Shown in pieces: positions 1-13,449 of a stretch of DNA of 64,000 nt. The notes under the pieces are model-generated. The model saw nothing but the letters and a program-made list of their open reading frames with translations, searched no databases and was not told where the DNA came from. The DNA is from Epiperipatus broadwayi (Eukaryota > Onychophora > Udeonychophora > Euonychophora > Peripatidae): contig JAQFVV010013317.1 in the NCBI GenBank assembly GCA_028023455.1, positions 94,990 through 158,989 of the forward strand. Direction: 5' to 3'. Both the position numbers and the translations under genes were made by a program. Each line of letters begins with the position of its first letter. Position 1 is the stretch's first letter.

Positions 1-1768
1 CAATTTTGGCTATCCTTTGAAAAAGAATATCCCATTTGAAGTTATAAAGCAATCAAATTATTGATAATTTTTCATATTTATGTGAAAAAACAATTTCAGC
101 AATGTCAATAATAAAAAATAAACAAAGAAATAGAATGGCTGTTAAAACAGCACTTCGCCTTTCTGAAATAATGCTACAGCTATTCATATCAAATTTTATA
201 ACAAAGAAGCAGCAGCAGATGTTATTGGATTTAAAAATTATAATTTCAGAACAATAATGTTAATGATATATTATCTACAATGTTCTTTATTTGTCTTAAG
301 GTTATAGGATTTCTTAAATGCTGGGAAATGTTTTGCCCTAATTATTATATTTTAGCCTGATTATATTTCTATTTTTTAATTAGAATTCAAATGATTCATA
401 TACCATAACTTGTTTTAACCTAATTTACATCAAATTAAAATATAGAACAGAAAAATAGAGGAAGTTTAGGATAATGTTTAATTACATTATCTGGGATATT
501 TCCCTAAAATTCATATAAAAGCATTTTATCCTTACATATTTTATCAATTAACATAAGCAATGCATGTGCATTAATGAAAGTGATTAACCTGATTCCTGTA
601 GCAGTATGACCATGCTTGACTTGACAGTGAGTGATCAATGTGCAAAGAAAAGCAACACCATTGCAATACACAATAATCAGTGTCTTGCTATGACCAGTTA
701 TGACAGTTCCATGTGTCAACTATATCTAAGCATTTTAATACTAAGAAATTTTATCTTTAACTTTCTGGTCTATGAAATATTATTCCTATCTGCAAGTGTG
801 AAAAGGTTGAAGAATGCTACTCTAATCTGTGTGGTTTTCAAAATAATCTTAATTTACATATGGTATATGAGATATGGTGCAATATTCATCATATTTTATC
901 AAAACTTCTGTTTTTGGAATTGGAAAAAATTGTTATTAGAATCATCCCATTGAATAGGCTTCCAGATTGAAATAATATGATAAAAGTTTCCTGAAATTTT
1001 TCTAATGCAATGTCATAATGAGAGGTCTTCTGGGAATAATCCAAAACTAATCTGACATCATTTTCCATTACTGAAAATTCTTTAATATGTACGATTGTCA
1101 TAAAAAGTTCTTGTTGATGTCTTTGTAGCATACATTACTTTTATCTTATGAAAAATAAATGGTTTTCCAAGCTTATTTCAATGTTTATTGCTTTTGTGAA
1201 TATTATTATAATATACTTCACTTTGTTTTTACAGAATTCTTTTTATTATATAGTTTCTTTACAAAATCTTTATCTTTTTCAATTTTAGCTCATTTTTTCT
1301 TTGCAATTATCTTTGTATCTTCTGTCATTCACTTTCTCTAATATTTTTTTTTACCTTGCTCAAATATGTCTTAGATTCTTCTTTAATAATTTTTTTTTCT
1401 ATTCATAGTACATGTGGTTTACCATCAGTTAATTACATCCAAAACTTCACATTTTCTGATGTTATTTCTAAGAGCTGTAAGTATCTTCTGTAGTTATATC
1501 CAGAAATTTGGACAAAGATCATTCTTTTTCAGCTTCACTTGATGTTTACAGTACATATTTATGTATATTGATTATGAAAAACTATTTCTAATGTTTTGTT
1601 ATGTAATGATAGCATAACAAATTCAAGAGTTAAAGGTACCTGATCAAAACTTAGCTCTATCTATTCTGTTTAAGTATCATGTGATTTTCCAAGTGATAAA
1701 ACTATTTTTTTTTAATATTGTATTTTTTTAATTTTATTTTTAATTAAATTCTAGGTGATAGGAACACT
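1..1768. other. A+T-rich intergenic, nothing assignable
   Basis: I see only short chance reading frames and T-rich runs here. A minus-strand open stretch of 80 codons near 889-1131 has no motif I recognise. Confidence 0.5.
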
Positions 1769-1898
1769 AAATAAGAAAAGCTTTAGTGTAGATGTAACTT
1801 AAAACTTGAGTTAAGTGCTTTCGATATACTGGTTATGATATATCGAAAGTGCTTAGCTCAAGTTTTAAGATACATCTCCACTGAACCTTCTCTTATTT
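1769..1898. repeat. Hairpin element E (inverted repeat, two 60-bp arms)
   Basis: The left arm (1769-1828) and right arm (1839-1898) are imperfect reverse complements around a 10-base loop; the inner ends TCGATATA and TATATCGA pair exactly. The right arm contains TCGAAAGTGCTTAGC, a 15-base word that recurs exactly in hairpin C near 41542, so the two are probably related. No convincing target duplication flanks it. It could be a foldback MITE, a small hairpin retroposon or a locally formed palindrome. Function is unknown. Confidence 0.75.
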
Positions 1899-2157
1899 AA
1901 AATTCATAGTGCTTAAAATTTAATTACAATTCGTTTAAGAAATTTTTATCAATTTATATACAGTTTTATTTTATATGTGCAATAAATTTAAGAGTTTGCA
2001 ATGGGGAGTTTAATGTGTCCACCTAAGGTTTGAATCTAATTAAATTTCCAAAAAAATTTTCATGTACTTAAGGATTTCAATTAAACTTTGTCAACCTCTT
2101 AACCAAACTAATAGGCATCCTACCATTAATCAATAAATGAGTTTCAAGTTACCGTTA

Positions 2158-2500
2158 GCTAAAAAAAAAAAAAAAAATCGCACCACAATTTAACGGTTGA
2201 CTAGTCTGCTCAACAAGATTACTCTTTGTTTTTTAAAGAGATTCTAAAGATGTCATTAATCTAAATATAAAACATACGTTTATCATATATATATATATAT
2301 GTGTGTGTGTGTAATTAAGACGAGCAAACCCTCCCTTAGATTATCAATAAACAATACTCTGAATGTTAACAAAAGGTCTTACAATATATGCATATATAGA
2401 GCAAGTTATTAAATTCTCTACATTTAGATCTATTTATACACATCACAAAAATGCATTTATTGCGCAAAAAAAAAAAAAAAGAGTATATAAAAAAAACTAG
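2158..2500. repeat. Simple repeats
   Basis: Homopolymer A runs lie near 2160 and 2467, and an (AT)n-(GT)n microsatellite at about 2285-2312. Nothing else is assignable between 1899 and 2701. Confidence 0.8.
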
Positions 2501-2701
2501 GATGTTCGTGATTTTTATTTTATTTTAGGAAATTGCCTTAGTAATGTCACTAATACTATACCCATGGACACCATGCAACCCATCAACAGTTTTGTGTGTG
2601 CCTCCTTGGTGTGATATAACCAAAATGTTTTTAAAGCTTTGTTTTTAATAAAATGATAAAAAATGTTCTAAAATAAGCTTTAAAAAATGCTCACTTGCAA
2701 G

Positions 2702-2893
2702 CAAACCTAGTTACATCACATGGTAACCATTTCTGTGCTTACTTATAACTATTATTAAAACAGGCAAAACTCTCCATACAGTATTGCCATTCAATGCAAG
2801 CCAGAGTAATCAATGCTATCCATTGATTACTCTGGCTTGCACTGAGTGGCAATACTGTATGGAAAGTTTTGTCTGTTTCAAACATAGTTACAT
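2702..2893 (-). mobile_element. Hairpin retroposon, family A, copy 1 (short form)
   Basis: The insert (2717-2878) is flanked by a 15-bp direct repeat with one mismatch: CAAACCTAGTTACAT at 2702-2716 and CAAACATAGTTACAT at 2879-2893. The palindrome consists of two 58-base arms, 2758-2815 and 2821-2878, beginning AAACAGGCAAAACTCTCC and ending with its complement. On the left only, a tail of about 40 bases (CACATGGTAACCATTTC...) lies outside the palindrome. Reading the tail as the 3' end, the copy is on the minus strand. It is the same family as the copies at 21719, 56522 and 59090. A long variable target duplication suggests insertion by target-primed reverse transcription rather than by a cut-and-paste transposase. 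Confidence 0.8.
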
Positions 2894-4880
2894 TTATTGG
2901 TGTTAATTTTTAATATTGTCAAATATTTTTGTATAAAAACTTCATATTACTTGAGAATAATGTATTTGTTTATATATTTTGTGCATTCTTATAAATGATT
3001 ACTACAAATTTTCTTGAAAAACTAAATGGTGTTCATTATATAATACTTTATTTGTGAATGCCTCTATAAAGCTTTATGATTACTGCCTTAGTGTAAACTC
3101 TTACTAAGATATTCAAAAGTAAAAGATTAATGAAAAATGCAACTTTAATCACTCAAAAATCTTTTTCTATCAAAAGACAGATTTAGATATGTAACAAAAG
3201 CTAAGATTGACTGTTAGTTAAAGATTATTTTTCATTGATTGTCATCAGATTTTAATATGACTCAAATCAGCATTACTTTTTTTAACTACACGATAAACTT
3301 TAATAATAATCTTTCAGATGCAATGTTTGCTAATAAGTAACAAGAAGATGTGGGGATCATTATTACTTGTAAGTTTCATACAGCCATCCTCTAGTACAGT
3401 ATTTTTATAATAAAATAGAATAATGCATTCTTGTCATATCTCATGCACATTTACAACAAGTCCTACTGCATTCTATTTTCTTACTTGAAATGGAAAAAAT
3501 GAACTTACTCATTGACAAATTATTTCTCTTTAAGTATTTGGTTTGTTTTTCTTATGAACATAATATTGGTGCAAAAACATAGCATAAACTGTGATAAATA
3601 TTTGTGCACGTTTGTGTATACACGCGCGTTAAATTAAAAATTAAATTTAAATTTTCTATCTTACAATATTATTAATCTAAAACGGACAATATTAAACATT
3701 TAATAAAGTTAAATTATGTAGCATAAATTTACAAAAATATAAATGAAAATATAACTTTGAATACTTAATCTCAAGTGATCATTTTATCGTCAAATTTCAT
3801 ATCTTTTATCAAACATTATTGCGAGAAATCAAAAAATCAACCAAAGAATAAATAAAAAAGATAACACATACCAATGTTTACTTAACTTCATAAAAGCTTT
3901 AATGTTCTCTTATTAATTTTTGACTATCGATAAGAATTATTAATTAAAATAAGTTTTTATGAAAAACCCTTTTTTTCTTAATTTGATTTTCATTTATTGT
4001 TTCCATAGCTATATTAAAAAAGGACTCATTAAAGTTTATTATATAGATCTAAAAATTTGAGAAGCATACAAACTATGACAGACTGATGAGGCATCATTGG
4101 TTAGTCATGCTATTCTAATGCTGTATTTAGATTACAAATGGGGCTCCAGTGACAAATCGTGGAATGGCTTTCAGATATGAAGATAATTGTGAATACTAAA
4201 TAATCAATGCATGATCAAGAGTAGTTCTGCTGCCTTATGGGAGAGGATGTTGGTGTCACAAAGTTTCCAACACAACAGTAATTTCTGTTTTTTTTCTAGA
4301 CCCTTAAATTAGAGTGCAGTCACCATGAGCTTCTCATGCTATTGGACATTGAGTGATTATTTTGTATTTAGGTAACCACATTTTTATTTCAATAACTACA
4401 AGCATATCATTCCTGACTTCATTTTCTTTTAACTGAAGGCTTTGAGAATTAATAAAGCAATGTTGTGCATAGGCCTAGTAAGCTCGCATTTTTATCTTAT
4501 CTCAAGACAACACAATCATTAATGAATCATTTGGAATTGGATTTGAGGTAGATAGGGCAGCCCTATTTAGGACTTCCTCTGCTACCATGTAAACCCATAA
4601 TGAGTCAATTTAAAACTGAATTTAAGACGAGCATTTCATCTGGACAGAATGTGTATTTAGGGAGTCCAGTCTAGAGATCATTTTGTTATCATGTAAGGAG
4701 AAGGGGATTAGAAAATGTGATCTAAAAGTTGTCTGCCTCACACAGAGTGTCATACCTATTGGATTACTCATTAAAGCAGCAACAGTAGTAGTAATAGTAA
4801 TAATATCATCATCATCAATAGTAGTGATAAAGCAGGAGATAGATATTACAAATGCATTTTTTTTCTAAATATAAGTTCAT
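2894..4880. other. Intergenic, A+T-rich; possible LINE 5' region at the right end
   Basis: No gene is assigned. About 4080-4880 is less A+T-rich and leads directly into a LINE endonuclease relic, so it may be that element's 5' region. A 51-base open segment at 3318-3368 is flanked by a CAG acceptor-like and a GTAAGT donor-like site; see the findings. Confidence 0.4.
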
Positions 4881-5326
4881 GATAAATATACAAACTTTAT
4901 TTCACAAACTCTTCAAGACTAGAATGGAGAATAGCAATGGTAAGTAAAGAACTGTCAAGATTTAAGATTGCTATAGCTGCTCTTAGTGAAACTTTCTTAC
5001 AAAGAAAGGAAGTTTAAAAGAATAGGTACATAGCTTCAATATTTTTGAAAGGCAGATCAGTAAGTGAAAGAAGAATATATAACATTGGATTTTCTATAGT
5101 CTAATTTAGTATCTTGTTGTTTTGGAATTCTTTGTTGTGTCAATGAAAGGCTTATGGTTTATTAGTGTTTATGCTCCCACATTATTTTTAAAGAAAATAG
5201 GTTTTTATTCCCTGTTGGATAGCATTATTAAACAATACTATTAAAAGATCAAACTTTTCTTCTGGATTGGCTATCACAATACCTTGTTTGGGCAGAAAAA
5301 TCATTTTAAAAACCATGGAAGCATAC
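4881..5326 (+). pseudogene. Non-LTR retrotransposon endonuclease (APE-type) relic
   Basis: In one frame the sequence reads SKELSRFKIAIAALSET, which matches the start of LINE endonucleases (typically ELSRFKIDIAALSET). It continues with RSVSERRIYNIGFSI (usual WKG...RIHGVGFAI) and, after frame changes, a degraded copy of the LGDFNARVG...HG segment ending near 5320. Several stops and frameshifts make it non-functional. The homology stops where the hAT terminus begins at 5327, suggesting the hAT inserted into this LINE or that the LINE was truncated there. I could not find the LINE resuming to the right. The clade is uncertain. Confidence 0.6.
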
Positions 5327-7140
5327 TAGGGGTCTTCAACCTTTTTTTGTTTACCACCCACTTTGATATATTTTGGAGAGATTACAATATGCCTACTTCC
5401 CACCTAACATAACATTCTTACAGAACACAATTTTATTCAACAATAACATTGAGAAGTACCCACAAAATAAGATATAGGAAATAACCAAAACAAATACAAA
5501 TATAAGCAATCATTCTTAGAGACATAAAATAAAATTTAAAACTGAACTAATGCAAGAAGAGAACTCATTACTATGCATATATTGTGATAATTATAATAAC
5601 ATAAAAATAAAAAATAATTGCATATTTATTTAATAACTAATATATAAATACAAAAATAAATGTTTAATAGAAATTACTTTTAATGAGAACCTTGTGCTTT
5701 ATGTTAGTTAACTAAATAGTTTATGTTTGGTTTTAATTTTATCAAAAATAATCGAAGGTCTCCTCTTTCTTGTATATCCAAGCCATTTCACTCCTTGGTC
5801 AAAAGTTTATTCACAACACTGAATCTTGTTTTCACTAAATATGAAGTTGGAAAAACTATCAAGAATGAAAATATTTTATTCCATGAATGTGGACATAGTT
5901 AGGTATCCTCCTTCACTGAAATTTATTTTATTCTCAGTGGCATATTTTAGTTGTAATAACTCTTCTAATAATCTCATTTCAACTTGTCATATTCACATTA
6001 AATAGGGATTCCACACACACATTCACTTCCAGGCTGATATCTTGAAAATGGGTTCCAAGTAAAGTTTGAGAGTATGAAAATGACTACTATATGTTTCCAA
6101 GTCATTAACTCTAAGATAATCTTTGATTGAAAACTTAAGAAACTGATTCAATTTCTTATCTGAACAAATTTAATTTACCAAAAATAGACAAATTACTTTT
6201 TTGCATTCAATAAGACTCATAATTTTTCCTTGGAGATAATTAACTTCATTTATTTGTTAAATAAAAAAAAAACCATATGTTTTTAATTTCTGGTATATAT
6301 CGACTTCTTTGGTATTGTCAAAAAACTTGAGGATAGTCAGTCATATAATTTCACAAAACATGCAAGACAGTGCACTCTTGATAACGAACACACTTCTGTA
6401 TAAAGAATTAATCAGATATATGATTCATCACAATCCTTACAAAACTGTCTGAATATCCAATCATTTTTTCCCATTAGATTTAATCTGGTTAATTGCATTT
6501 GTGACAATTATTAAAGATAAATGTAAACTGGGGTTAGTATGCTTTGCAGCAAGACTTTGCCTGTGAATAATGCAATAAATGTATAATATGTTGAGAACTT
6601 CTTTCTTCAAATGTGATAAAAACCTTTGATAGCAGTCAACCATTGCTTATGATCCATCTGCTGTGCAAGCAACTATGTTAATGGTGTTATGTTTTTCAAA
6701 ATAGGATTGAATTGTAGGATAAATGAATATACCTTCTGTATCCATAAGATTACTGTCAAACACTATTTCTTCTTGCCGCAAATTATTTTCATCAAAATAA
6801 TGAACATAGGCCATTAAAAGAGGCATTATTATCAGTAATTATTGACTCATCTATTTGCAGAAAAAATAATTTTGTTTGAAACATACAAGTTACTTTTCAA
6901 CACCAACAGCCATTTTGTTGCTCAGCTGTCTAATTGTGTTATCAAAAATATCGGCAAAATTTTCAGACTATCAGCAGAGTCCTGATGCATTATTGTCAAT
7001 ATAAGTACTTCAAAACATGGTTTCAATAACTTTTCTTAAATAGTATGGACTCACATTTTTAGTAATAAATTAATTTCTTCATCAAGTTCATAATATAACT
7101 TTTACTCTGATCTATAGCATACTTTAATTAATGTTATCAC
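5327..7140 (-). mobile_element. Decayed hAT transposon (GTF2IRD2/SCAND3-like transposase)
   Basis: The left end reads TAGGGGTCTTCAACCTTTTT, a typical hAT terminus (usually CAGGGGTC...CAACC). The transposase lies on the minus strand with its C-terminus near 5705. Recognisable pieces are FPTSYLVKTRFSVVNKLLT...GDLRLFLIKLKPNINYLV (hAT C-terminal dimerisation region, about 5700-5870, with one internal stop), YCIIHRQSLAAKHTNPSL (about 6520-6600, the conserved HCxxHRxxL block) and LRQEEIVFDSN...ACTADG (about 6650-6800). Many stops and shifts show it is dead. I found no matching right terminus or 8-bp duplication, so the right boundary is approximate. Confidence 0.75.
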
Positions 7141-9586
7141 TTAATCAGTTATCAAAATATCAAGCAGCTTTACTATTTTTACAATGTCTATGCATTTTCA
7201 ATTGTAAATATTAAAAAAGGGGAAGTGAAATAATTTGAATTAAAAAATATATGAAGTTATGCAATAATTTTAAGATAATGTAAGTAAGAGTCTATGTTTA
7301 GTTGAAACATTAAGACACTGCGAGAAGACAAACTTATAGCCCCTATTAATAATAGTTTGCTCCCTCCCTCCCCTCTCAATCAAGAAAATTCCAATTTACA
7401 TTAATATTTCATCAGTGCAATGCTCATCATGGTATATTTTGAACTTTTTGCCAAAAATATATATATAAAGATCACATAATCTTATTTAATTAAATAATGT
7501 ATTATTGTTTAACAATCACAAAATCAAAACATAAAAATTATAGTGTTTTATAATATATGCAGCAGAAATAAAATAATTACCCTCCATTCTTAAAAATATA
7601 TAGATTCTCATTTTAATGCATAATTACTAGTTACAAAAATTACATCTTTTTTCTTTGTATTGACAAAAAAAAAACAAACACTATTTTTAATAACTACGTC
7701 ACATAGTGATTATTTTATAATAAAAGGCATAGTAAATAACAGTATTATGATCATCTCTTCACAAAAGAAATAAAAATAACTAATACTAAAGATAATTTAA
7801 TTAATGCAAGTGATAATATATTACAATAGGGTATAAAGGCCAAATTGTCTACAGGTAATTCGATTGGTTCATCTGACATTTTCATTAAAGAAAATGTCTA
7901 TCAATGACATTTAAAATTAGAAGTAAGCATGATGTCAGAATATTTTCTTTCTCTAGCTTTTACTTTCTTCATCTATTCCTATTTATAAAATTGACAGTCC
8001 TTTGCATATACATTTATCAATAAATCTAGCTTTCTATGTAGCAATCGTATCTAAATATATTTTAAATTAAAAAGTATCGTTTTGTATGTGTGTGCGCGCG
8101 CGTTGTGCTATAACAGAGTGGAAAATAATGAACTAAAGGTCTCCAAATTAATTTCCAGCTGAATAAAACAAAAAATCTTTCAATAAAATGTAAATATCGT
8201 GCCAACATGCCATTTAAGTGTACAATTACTGAAAATTACTGCTTGTCCAACTTTTATTTGTATTCTGTATAAAAGCATCAACTAAGAAAGCATTGGCTCT
8301 TGTTAACCATTAATATAGGACCTCACATTTTAATAAACATCTTGCATTGTCTGACATCATGTTAAAAATCAAATTGGCACTTGATCATCTCAAACACATC
8401 CAAATATTATGGTTATGATCTTTATCTATGATATATTTCTACAGAAAAAAGTATAAATGTGAGATGTGGATTGCATGATATCCATTCCATAGAATCCCAG
8501 CATCCAGTAAACAATTCTGAGAATGCACCATGTAGATTGGGCAAAATGCACTTGCCAGATTATTTCTTGGATTGAAATTTATTAACACACAGTTATACAC
8601 ATACATTCTTAAATATAAAATATTTTTCTACATTTATTCCTTTCCTGTGATCATTATAGCATGCACACTATACAAACTAAACAAAACATACAAATATTGT
8701 CGGATTGCTATTTATCCATAACAAAAATCTAAATGTTTTTCTATTACTGTCAAAAAATAATATTTATAGTTATTTAAAAAACCTTCAACATGAATTACTC
8801 AATCATAAAATATTGACCAATATTATCCAGGGTTATATATTCTATAATTAAAATACTGTATATGCAAACAGTAATATAGGTAAAATTATTTTATTTTCAT
8901 TTAATGAATGTATTATTAGCTCACTGAAATGACTTGGAAAATCTATTATATATACATTCATGTATAATAAAATATATTCTATAACAGTATGTAGTAATTA
9001 TCAAATATTATGGTAATAAATTTTTGGTATAAAACAATATTATTTTGCTGAGCCAGGCTTTCAATGCAGTATATATCTTTGTCAAAACACAACTATAATG
9101 AATATGTATAAACATACATTAAGCTAGTTGCTGATTATCATAGATTTGCATATTTGCATGTGTAAATTGACTTAACAGCTGAATATGTCATTAGATTAAA
9201 CAATCAGTGCTTGGTGAGAGGAATGCTAATGGCTCTTATATTTATGGAGTTCTTGAAATTAATTATGTGCCAAGCTTTAATTTTTCATTTATTTTCTAAG
9301 TAAATAACTTTAACATTAGCTGGTTTAAAGAAAAGACCAGATTTTTTCTTATGGTCTACAAATACTAAGCTATAAACTAAGAGCTATTACACTTAAGTCT
9401 GTTATTTTTAAACACTACTGACTTACAGTTTGGTTGAAGAGGCAACCAATTAATAAATATAAACTAATTTATAGCACTGAGCTAGCTTTCGGCTAAATAC
9501 TGCCAGAATCATAATGATGAATAAAATTATGCAGTACAGGTATACTTATATAATAAGTAAATTATGCACAATTGCAAATAAGACAA
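7141..9586. other. A+T-rich intergenic
   Basis: No gene or repeat of note. The N-terminus and right end of the hAT element must have lain near 7.2-7.9 kb but are not recognisable. Confidence 0.4.
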
Positions 9587-9919
9587 TTAGATATTCCATT
9601 TTATAGATAATGGAACATACAAATCCTTTTTGTTGATGGAATGTAGATCCTTTGCAATTGCCCAAGCCGCTTTGTGCTTTATTTTCCTATCATCTCTTTC
9701 TGAGCAAATTGTTCTAACATCGAATGGAGAAAATGTATGACCCATGGTGCATTTGTGATCAAGAAATATAGATCTATATTTAGTCTTTTGTTTAGCTCTG
9801 TTGTGTAGATATGCGTGTTGAGCAATTCTCATGGATCTCTTTGAATGAGATTCCCCATAATACACAGAACTGCAGGATGGGTTAGAATATGCAAATTTTA
9901 CAGACCACCTGAGGAACAT
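9587..9919 (-). pseudogene. GIY-YIG endonuclease fragment, probably Penelope-like element
   Basis: A 110-codon open stretch reads SVYYGESHSKRSMRIAQHA then GHTFSPFDVRTICSERDDRK and HSINKKD. This fits the GIY-YIG layout: VYYGES for the usual YIGET, an arginine and histidine in the MRIAQH block, then a GH and a terminal INK motif. The position where the catalytic glutamate usually sits (before LAI) reads KAAWAIA, so that residue seems lost. In animals such a domain outside bacterial-type genes is usually the C-terminal endonuclease of a Penelope-like retroelement. No reverse transcriptase is visible upstream on the same strand. Alternative: another GIY-YIG-bearing mobile element. Confidence 0.5.
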
Positions 9920-10054
9920 GTTTCACATGTATTTTGTCTTTGTTATTGTTCAACAACTTGTTAAGAGATGATAGGGATCTAAAACTAACCTTATACATTA
10001 ATTTATATGTATTAATTAGTTGCCCTTTCAAGCAAATTCAAAGTCAATGAGTGT

Positions 10055-10240
10055 TTAAGATTTGCATAGTTTGTTGAAAACAGTTAATAAATTGAGATTG
10101 ACTCTGCTATATAAATGAGCATGCTGAGTGATTTTTGATTTTAAGTTTTGCACATGTCTTTTCATAATATCTGACATTGCAAAATTGACAATCCAGGGTG
10201 TATACCACTTCGACTCAGCAAAGTAATTATTGTTACACAC
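10055..10240 (-). pseudogene. Second GIY-YIG-like fragment, upstream of the first
   Basis: The stretch contains CNNNYFAES and KSKITQHAHLYSRVN, which resemble VYYGES and MRIAQHAYLHNRAK in the neighbouring fragment at 9587-9919. DNA around 10115-10200 also resembles 9790-9900. This suggests two degraded copies of one 3' end in tandem, an arrangement known for Penelope-like elements. Similarity is low and chance is possible. Confidence 0.3.
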
Positions 10241-10582
10241 TACAAATTTATTTCTGTAATAGTTGATAATTATCTATATACACTTGTAGAATATATTTTA
10301 TTACATGTCATTCATATATATATATATATATATCAATTAATAATGATTTAAATACTTAAATAGTATTCACACTTGAATATTCACGTAAGTCACACAGCTA
10401 GAATTAGCAATTGAGACTTATCTAATCAATTATTGGCACAGCATTAATATTAATGATTTACTTAACATCATCTATGCAAGCATAAATAAACAAAGGGCAT
10501 CAGACCTTCAGACTATTTCTGTTGATTAATTTTCATTAGTAAAGAGTATTAAATGAAATATGTCCATTCAGTTTCCACCTTC

Positions 10583-10835
10583 ACTATTTGTATATATTTA
10601 TTATTACTATAATCAATAAAGCAAGTCATATATTGTGTAACTTGTTTTAAGCTTGTATCACAGATATGTAATAGAGAGAGCATACCAATAGCTCTAACAA
10701 GCTCTTTATTGATAAGGGTCACAAGATAATACATTTAAAATCTGTTCTCTTGTGACACTTATCAATAAGAGCCTGTTAGAGCTGATTGGTATGCTCCCTA
10801 GATTACATATTAATATTACTATTTGTATATCTTTA
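10583..10835 (-). mobile_element. Hairpin retroposon, family B-related short form (F)
   Basis: The insert (10601-10817) is flanked by an 18-bp direct repeat with one mismatch, starting ACTATTTGTATAT, at 10583-10600 and 10818-10835. The palindrome arms are 10664-10729 and 10745-10810, around GAGCATACCAATNAGCTCTAACA. A one-sided tail on the left (10601-10663) contains TTTTAAGCTTGTA and, in reverse complement, ATATGACTTGCTTTATTGA, which recurs at the right end of the related copy at 20376-20610. The tail is taken as the 3' end, placing the copy on the minus strand. The 13 exact bases at the start of the duplication are too long for the usual DNA transposon classes. Confidence 0.72.
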
Positions 10836-13449
10836 ATATATACAAATTGTAGACATACATTTTATATATAGGGCCTTATGTTGCAACAGTAGTATGACCT
10901 GGTTAAAATCTAGACTAAACAAAACTAAAAAATTTTTCAACAGTCTGAAATTTTTCTTTTAGATAGGCAGCTGATAGTCAACATATCCAACCATTCAATA
11001 CTGATTAGTAAATATTTATATCTAAATATTTTTAACTACAGAAGGGGATAAACATGAAAAAAAAAATTGAATTTTTTTTACTACTTTTGAATTCTTACTT
11101 TCATGTAATCAATCCATTTTCTAACCATTCAATATTTATTGGTAAATGGGTCTTTTAACTATTTTTAACTACAGGGAAAGCAAACATGAAAAAAAAGCTT
11201 GAACTCTTACAACCTATTAAATGCCATCATCTTCTTTAGTGTTCTTCTGTAAAAGATATTAAGAGATCACTTACTTTATCCAGACATATCTGCAAATATC
11301 ACAACTCTATTTGCACACTGACAGTGATTGATTAACTCATTTTCTGGAGGAATGAATGAATAGATAGTGAGACAGATAGACAGGTAGAGAGTTAGATAGA
11401 TAGATAACTATTTAATATAGGTGCAAGCACTTTGAACTTTAAACTATATATTACATAAAAGGTTTTTAGGTTATTCATTAATTCTTTTTTTAAAAAAAAA
11501 CTGATATGTTTATGAAAAGAATGTTTAAATTAATATAATGCTGTTTTACATACATATATTAATTGATGTATTCATGCATATTAAATTCTATATGGAATTT
11601 CATTTCCTTTCCTCTACATATCCTTTGTAAAAAGAAGCTCTATCATTTTACCCCATTGATATTTTCCCTTCTATTCATTTTGTTTTTTTAAATATCTTAT
11701 TACTAAATCAACACTGTGAAGAAACAATACAGATGGATGTGATGATCAGTGATATATAAATGCAAATCAACATTTTAAACTTAACATGAGAAAACAATTT
11801 CGGAATATTATGGTGAAATTTTGTAATATGACTATCAGGAAAATTCTGTAATAAAAATAATTATAAATGAAGATGTGATAAATTTCATGCTGCTTTTGTA
11901 GTAAGATGTTGCTTTGCAGATTTTGGTTAAGTAGTCAGAAATAAGATAATCATTTCTTTTCAATAAAATTGATGCATACTTTGCAATGAAGATGTTTTAC
12001 AGATTTTGATTAAACAGTAGTTCAAAAGACAATAATCTCATTTCAGTTTTTTGGTTCCCATTAAAATTTAACAAAAATTAGTTCAATGTACAGAAAGTTA
12101 AATTTTTATTTGATTTGTTTAAAAAAAACTATACTTATAATCTCCGTGATCTATTTTTCTTGATTTTTCTTTGAAAACAACAAGAAAACCTTATTTGTTA
12201 CTTTTTAAAAATTGTTAATAGTTTTTGGCCATCTCTCCAATGTAGTATTGTTTTAAATAGAATATAGGCATACAAGAAATTATTCTTTTCACTTCATTTT
12301 TGGTCAAACATTAATCAGAAAAAGTCATTATTCGCTCCCTCTCTCTCCGTTAAAATGGCCCACAAAATGTATCAGTTTTCAAGATTCGATATCTATGTTT
12401 TAACACAAACCCTAAAAAAAAAAAAACAGTGGTGAAACCCTAAAAAAATGACCCAATTCTACAATTTAACAAAATCTAGCAGATATTTGAAACGAAAAAG
12501 AGTAAAAGTTCTACCAATTATCAAATGCTCCTCCATCATTCTGCCTTTAACCAGAAAAAATAAACTCTAAAATGGTCTGAAGTTGTTTTTTTTTTTTTTT
12601 TACTGCCTGTTATTTCAATGCAGTAGATTGTAAGTTTTTTTTTATTTGTTAACAGCAAAAAATAATCATTAGTATTATTTCAATCACCACACACATAACA
12701 AAATAATTATTTCATTTGATTTCCAAACAAAAATAATAATACAACTTGACACTCGTTATTTATTTTTCTTTATTTTCATTTGTAAACACAAACCTAGGAA
12801 GAGAGACAGAAAATAAATAAATCCATTTATCGCTTTAAAAGTTGTCTAAATTTTTTGCTTTCAAAAAAAAAAAAAAATAGTTAGCACACTTCTTTTTTTG
12901 TCTTTACTGAACAAAAGCAAAAAATCAACTTATTACTTACTATTTTCAGTTATATTTGATAATTCCCCCACGTAGATAAAAAAATCCCAGAATGCATCAT
13001 AAATGACTATCTAATTCCTTTGGGTCCTCATATAATTCATATTAAATTTTCTATAACATATTTCTTGGCAATTCCCTATTTATTGTTGTAATAACATCAA
13101 TTTTTGAGATCAAATTTTAATTTCAGATTACTTTTTTAAAACATTAGTTTAGAATAATTTTTTAAAAACAAATTAAAAACACAATATTTAAAAATATAAT
13201 TTAGATCTATTACTTTTTTTATTCACTGAATTTTATTTTAGGTTGCTATTTAGCATCAAAATTTCTTTTTCGAAATAAGGTATAAACTGTTTTTAGAAAC
13301 AGTTCTGAAAACAATCATATTAATAGATAATATTTTCAAGCAAATTTTTCAATCAAGGCAAAAAATGCTCTGTGATTTCAATATAATGTAATTTATATTG
13401 TCTGACATAATTCTAGCAATAATCTACTTTTCACAAGTCACATGGTAGA
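10836..13449. other. A+T-rich intergenic with simple repeats
   Basis: It holds a degenerate GATA-type microsatellite at about 11354-11407 and long A or T runs near 12415, 12583 and 12861. No coding signal is seen. Confidence 0.5.

Noticed and set aside
2758-2878. Inverted repeat read as a transcription terminator or CRISPR-type repeat
   Set aside because: The context is eukaryotic, there is no spaced array, and target duplications show it is an inserted element.
4683-4868. 61-codon plus-strand frame
   Set aside because: It is driven by simple ATA/ATC repeats and has no motif.
7330-7350. TAGCCCCTA as the right end of the hAT element at 5327
   Set aside because: It matches the left terminus poorly and no 8-bp duplication is present.
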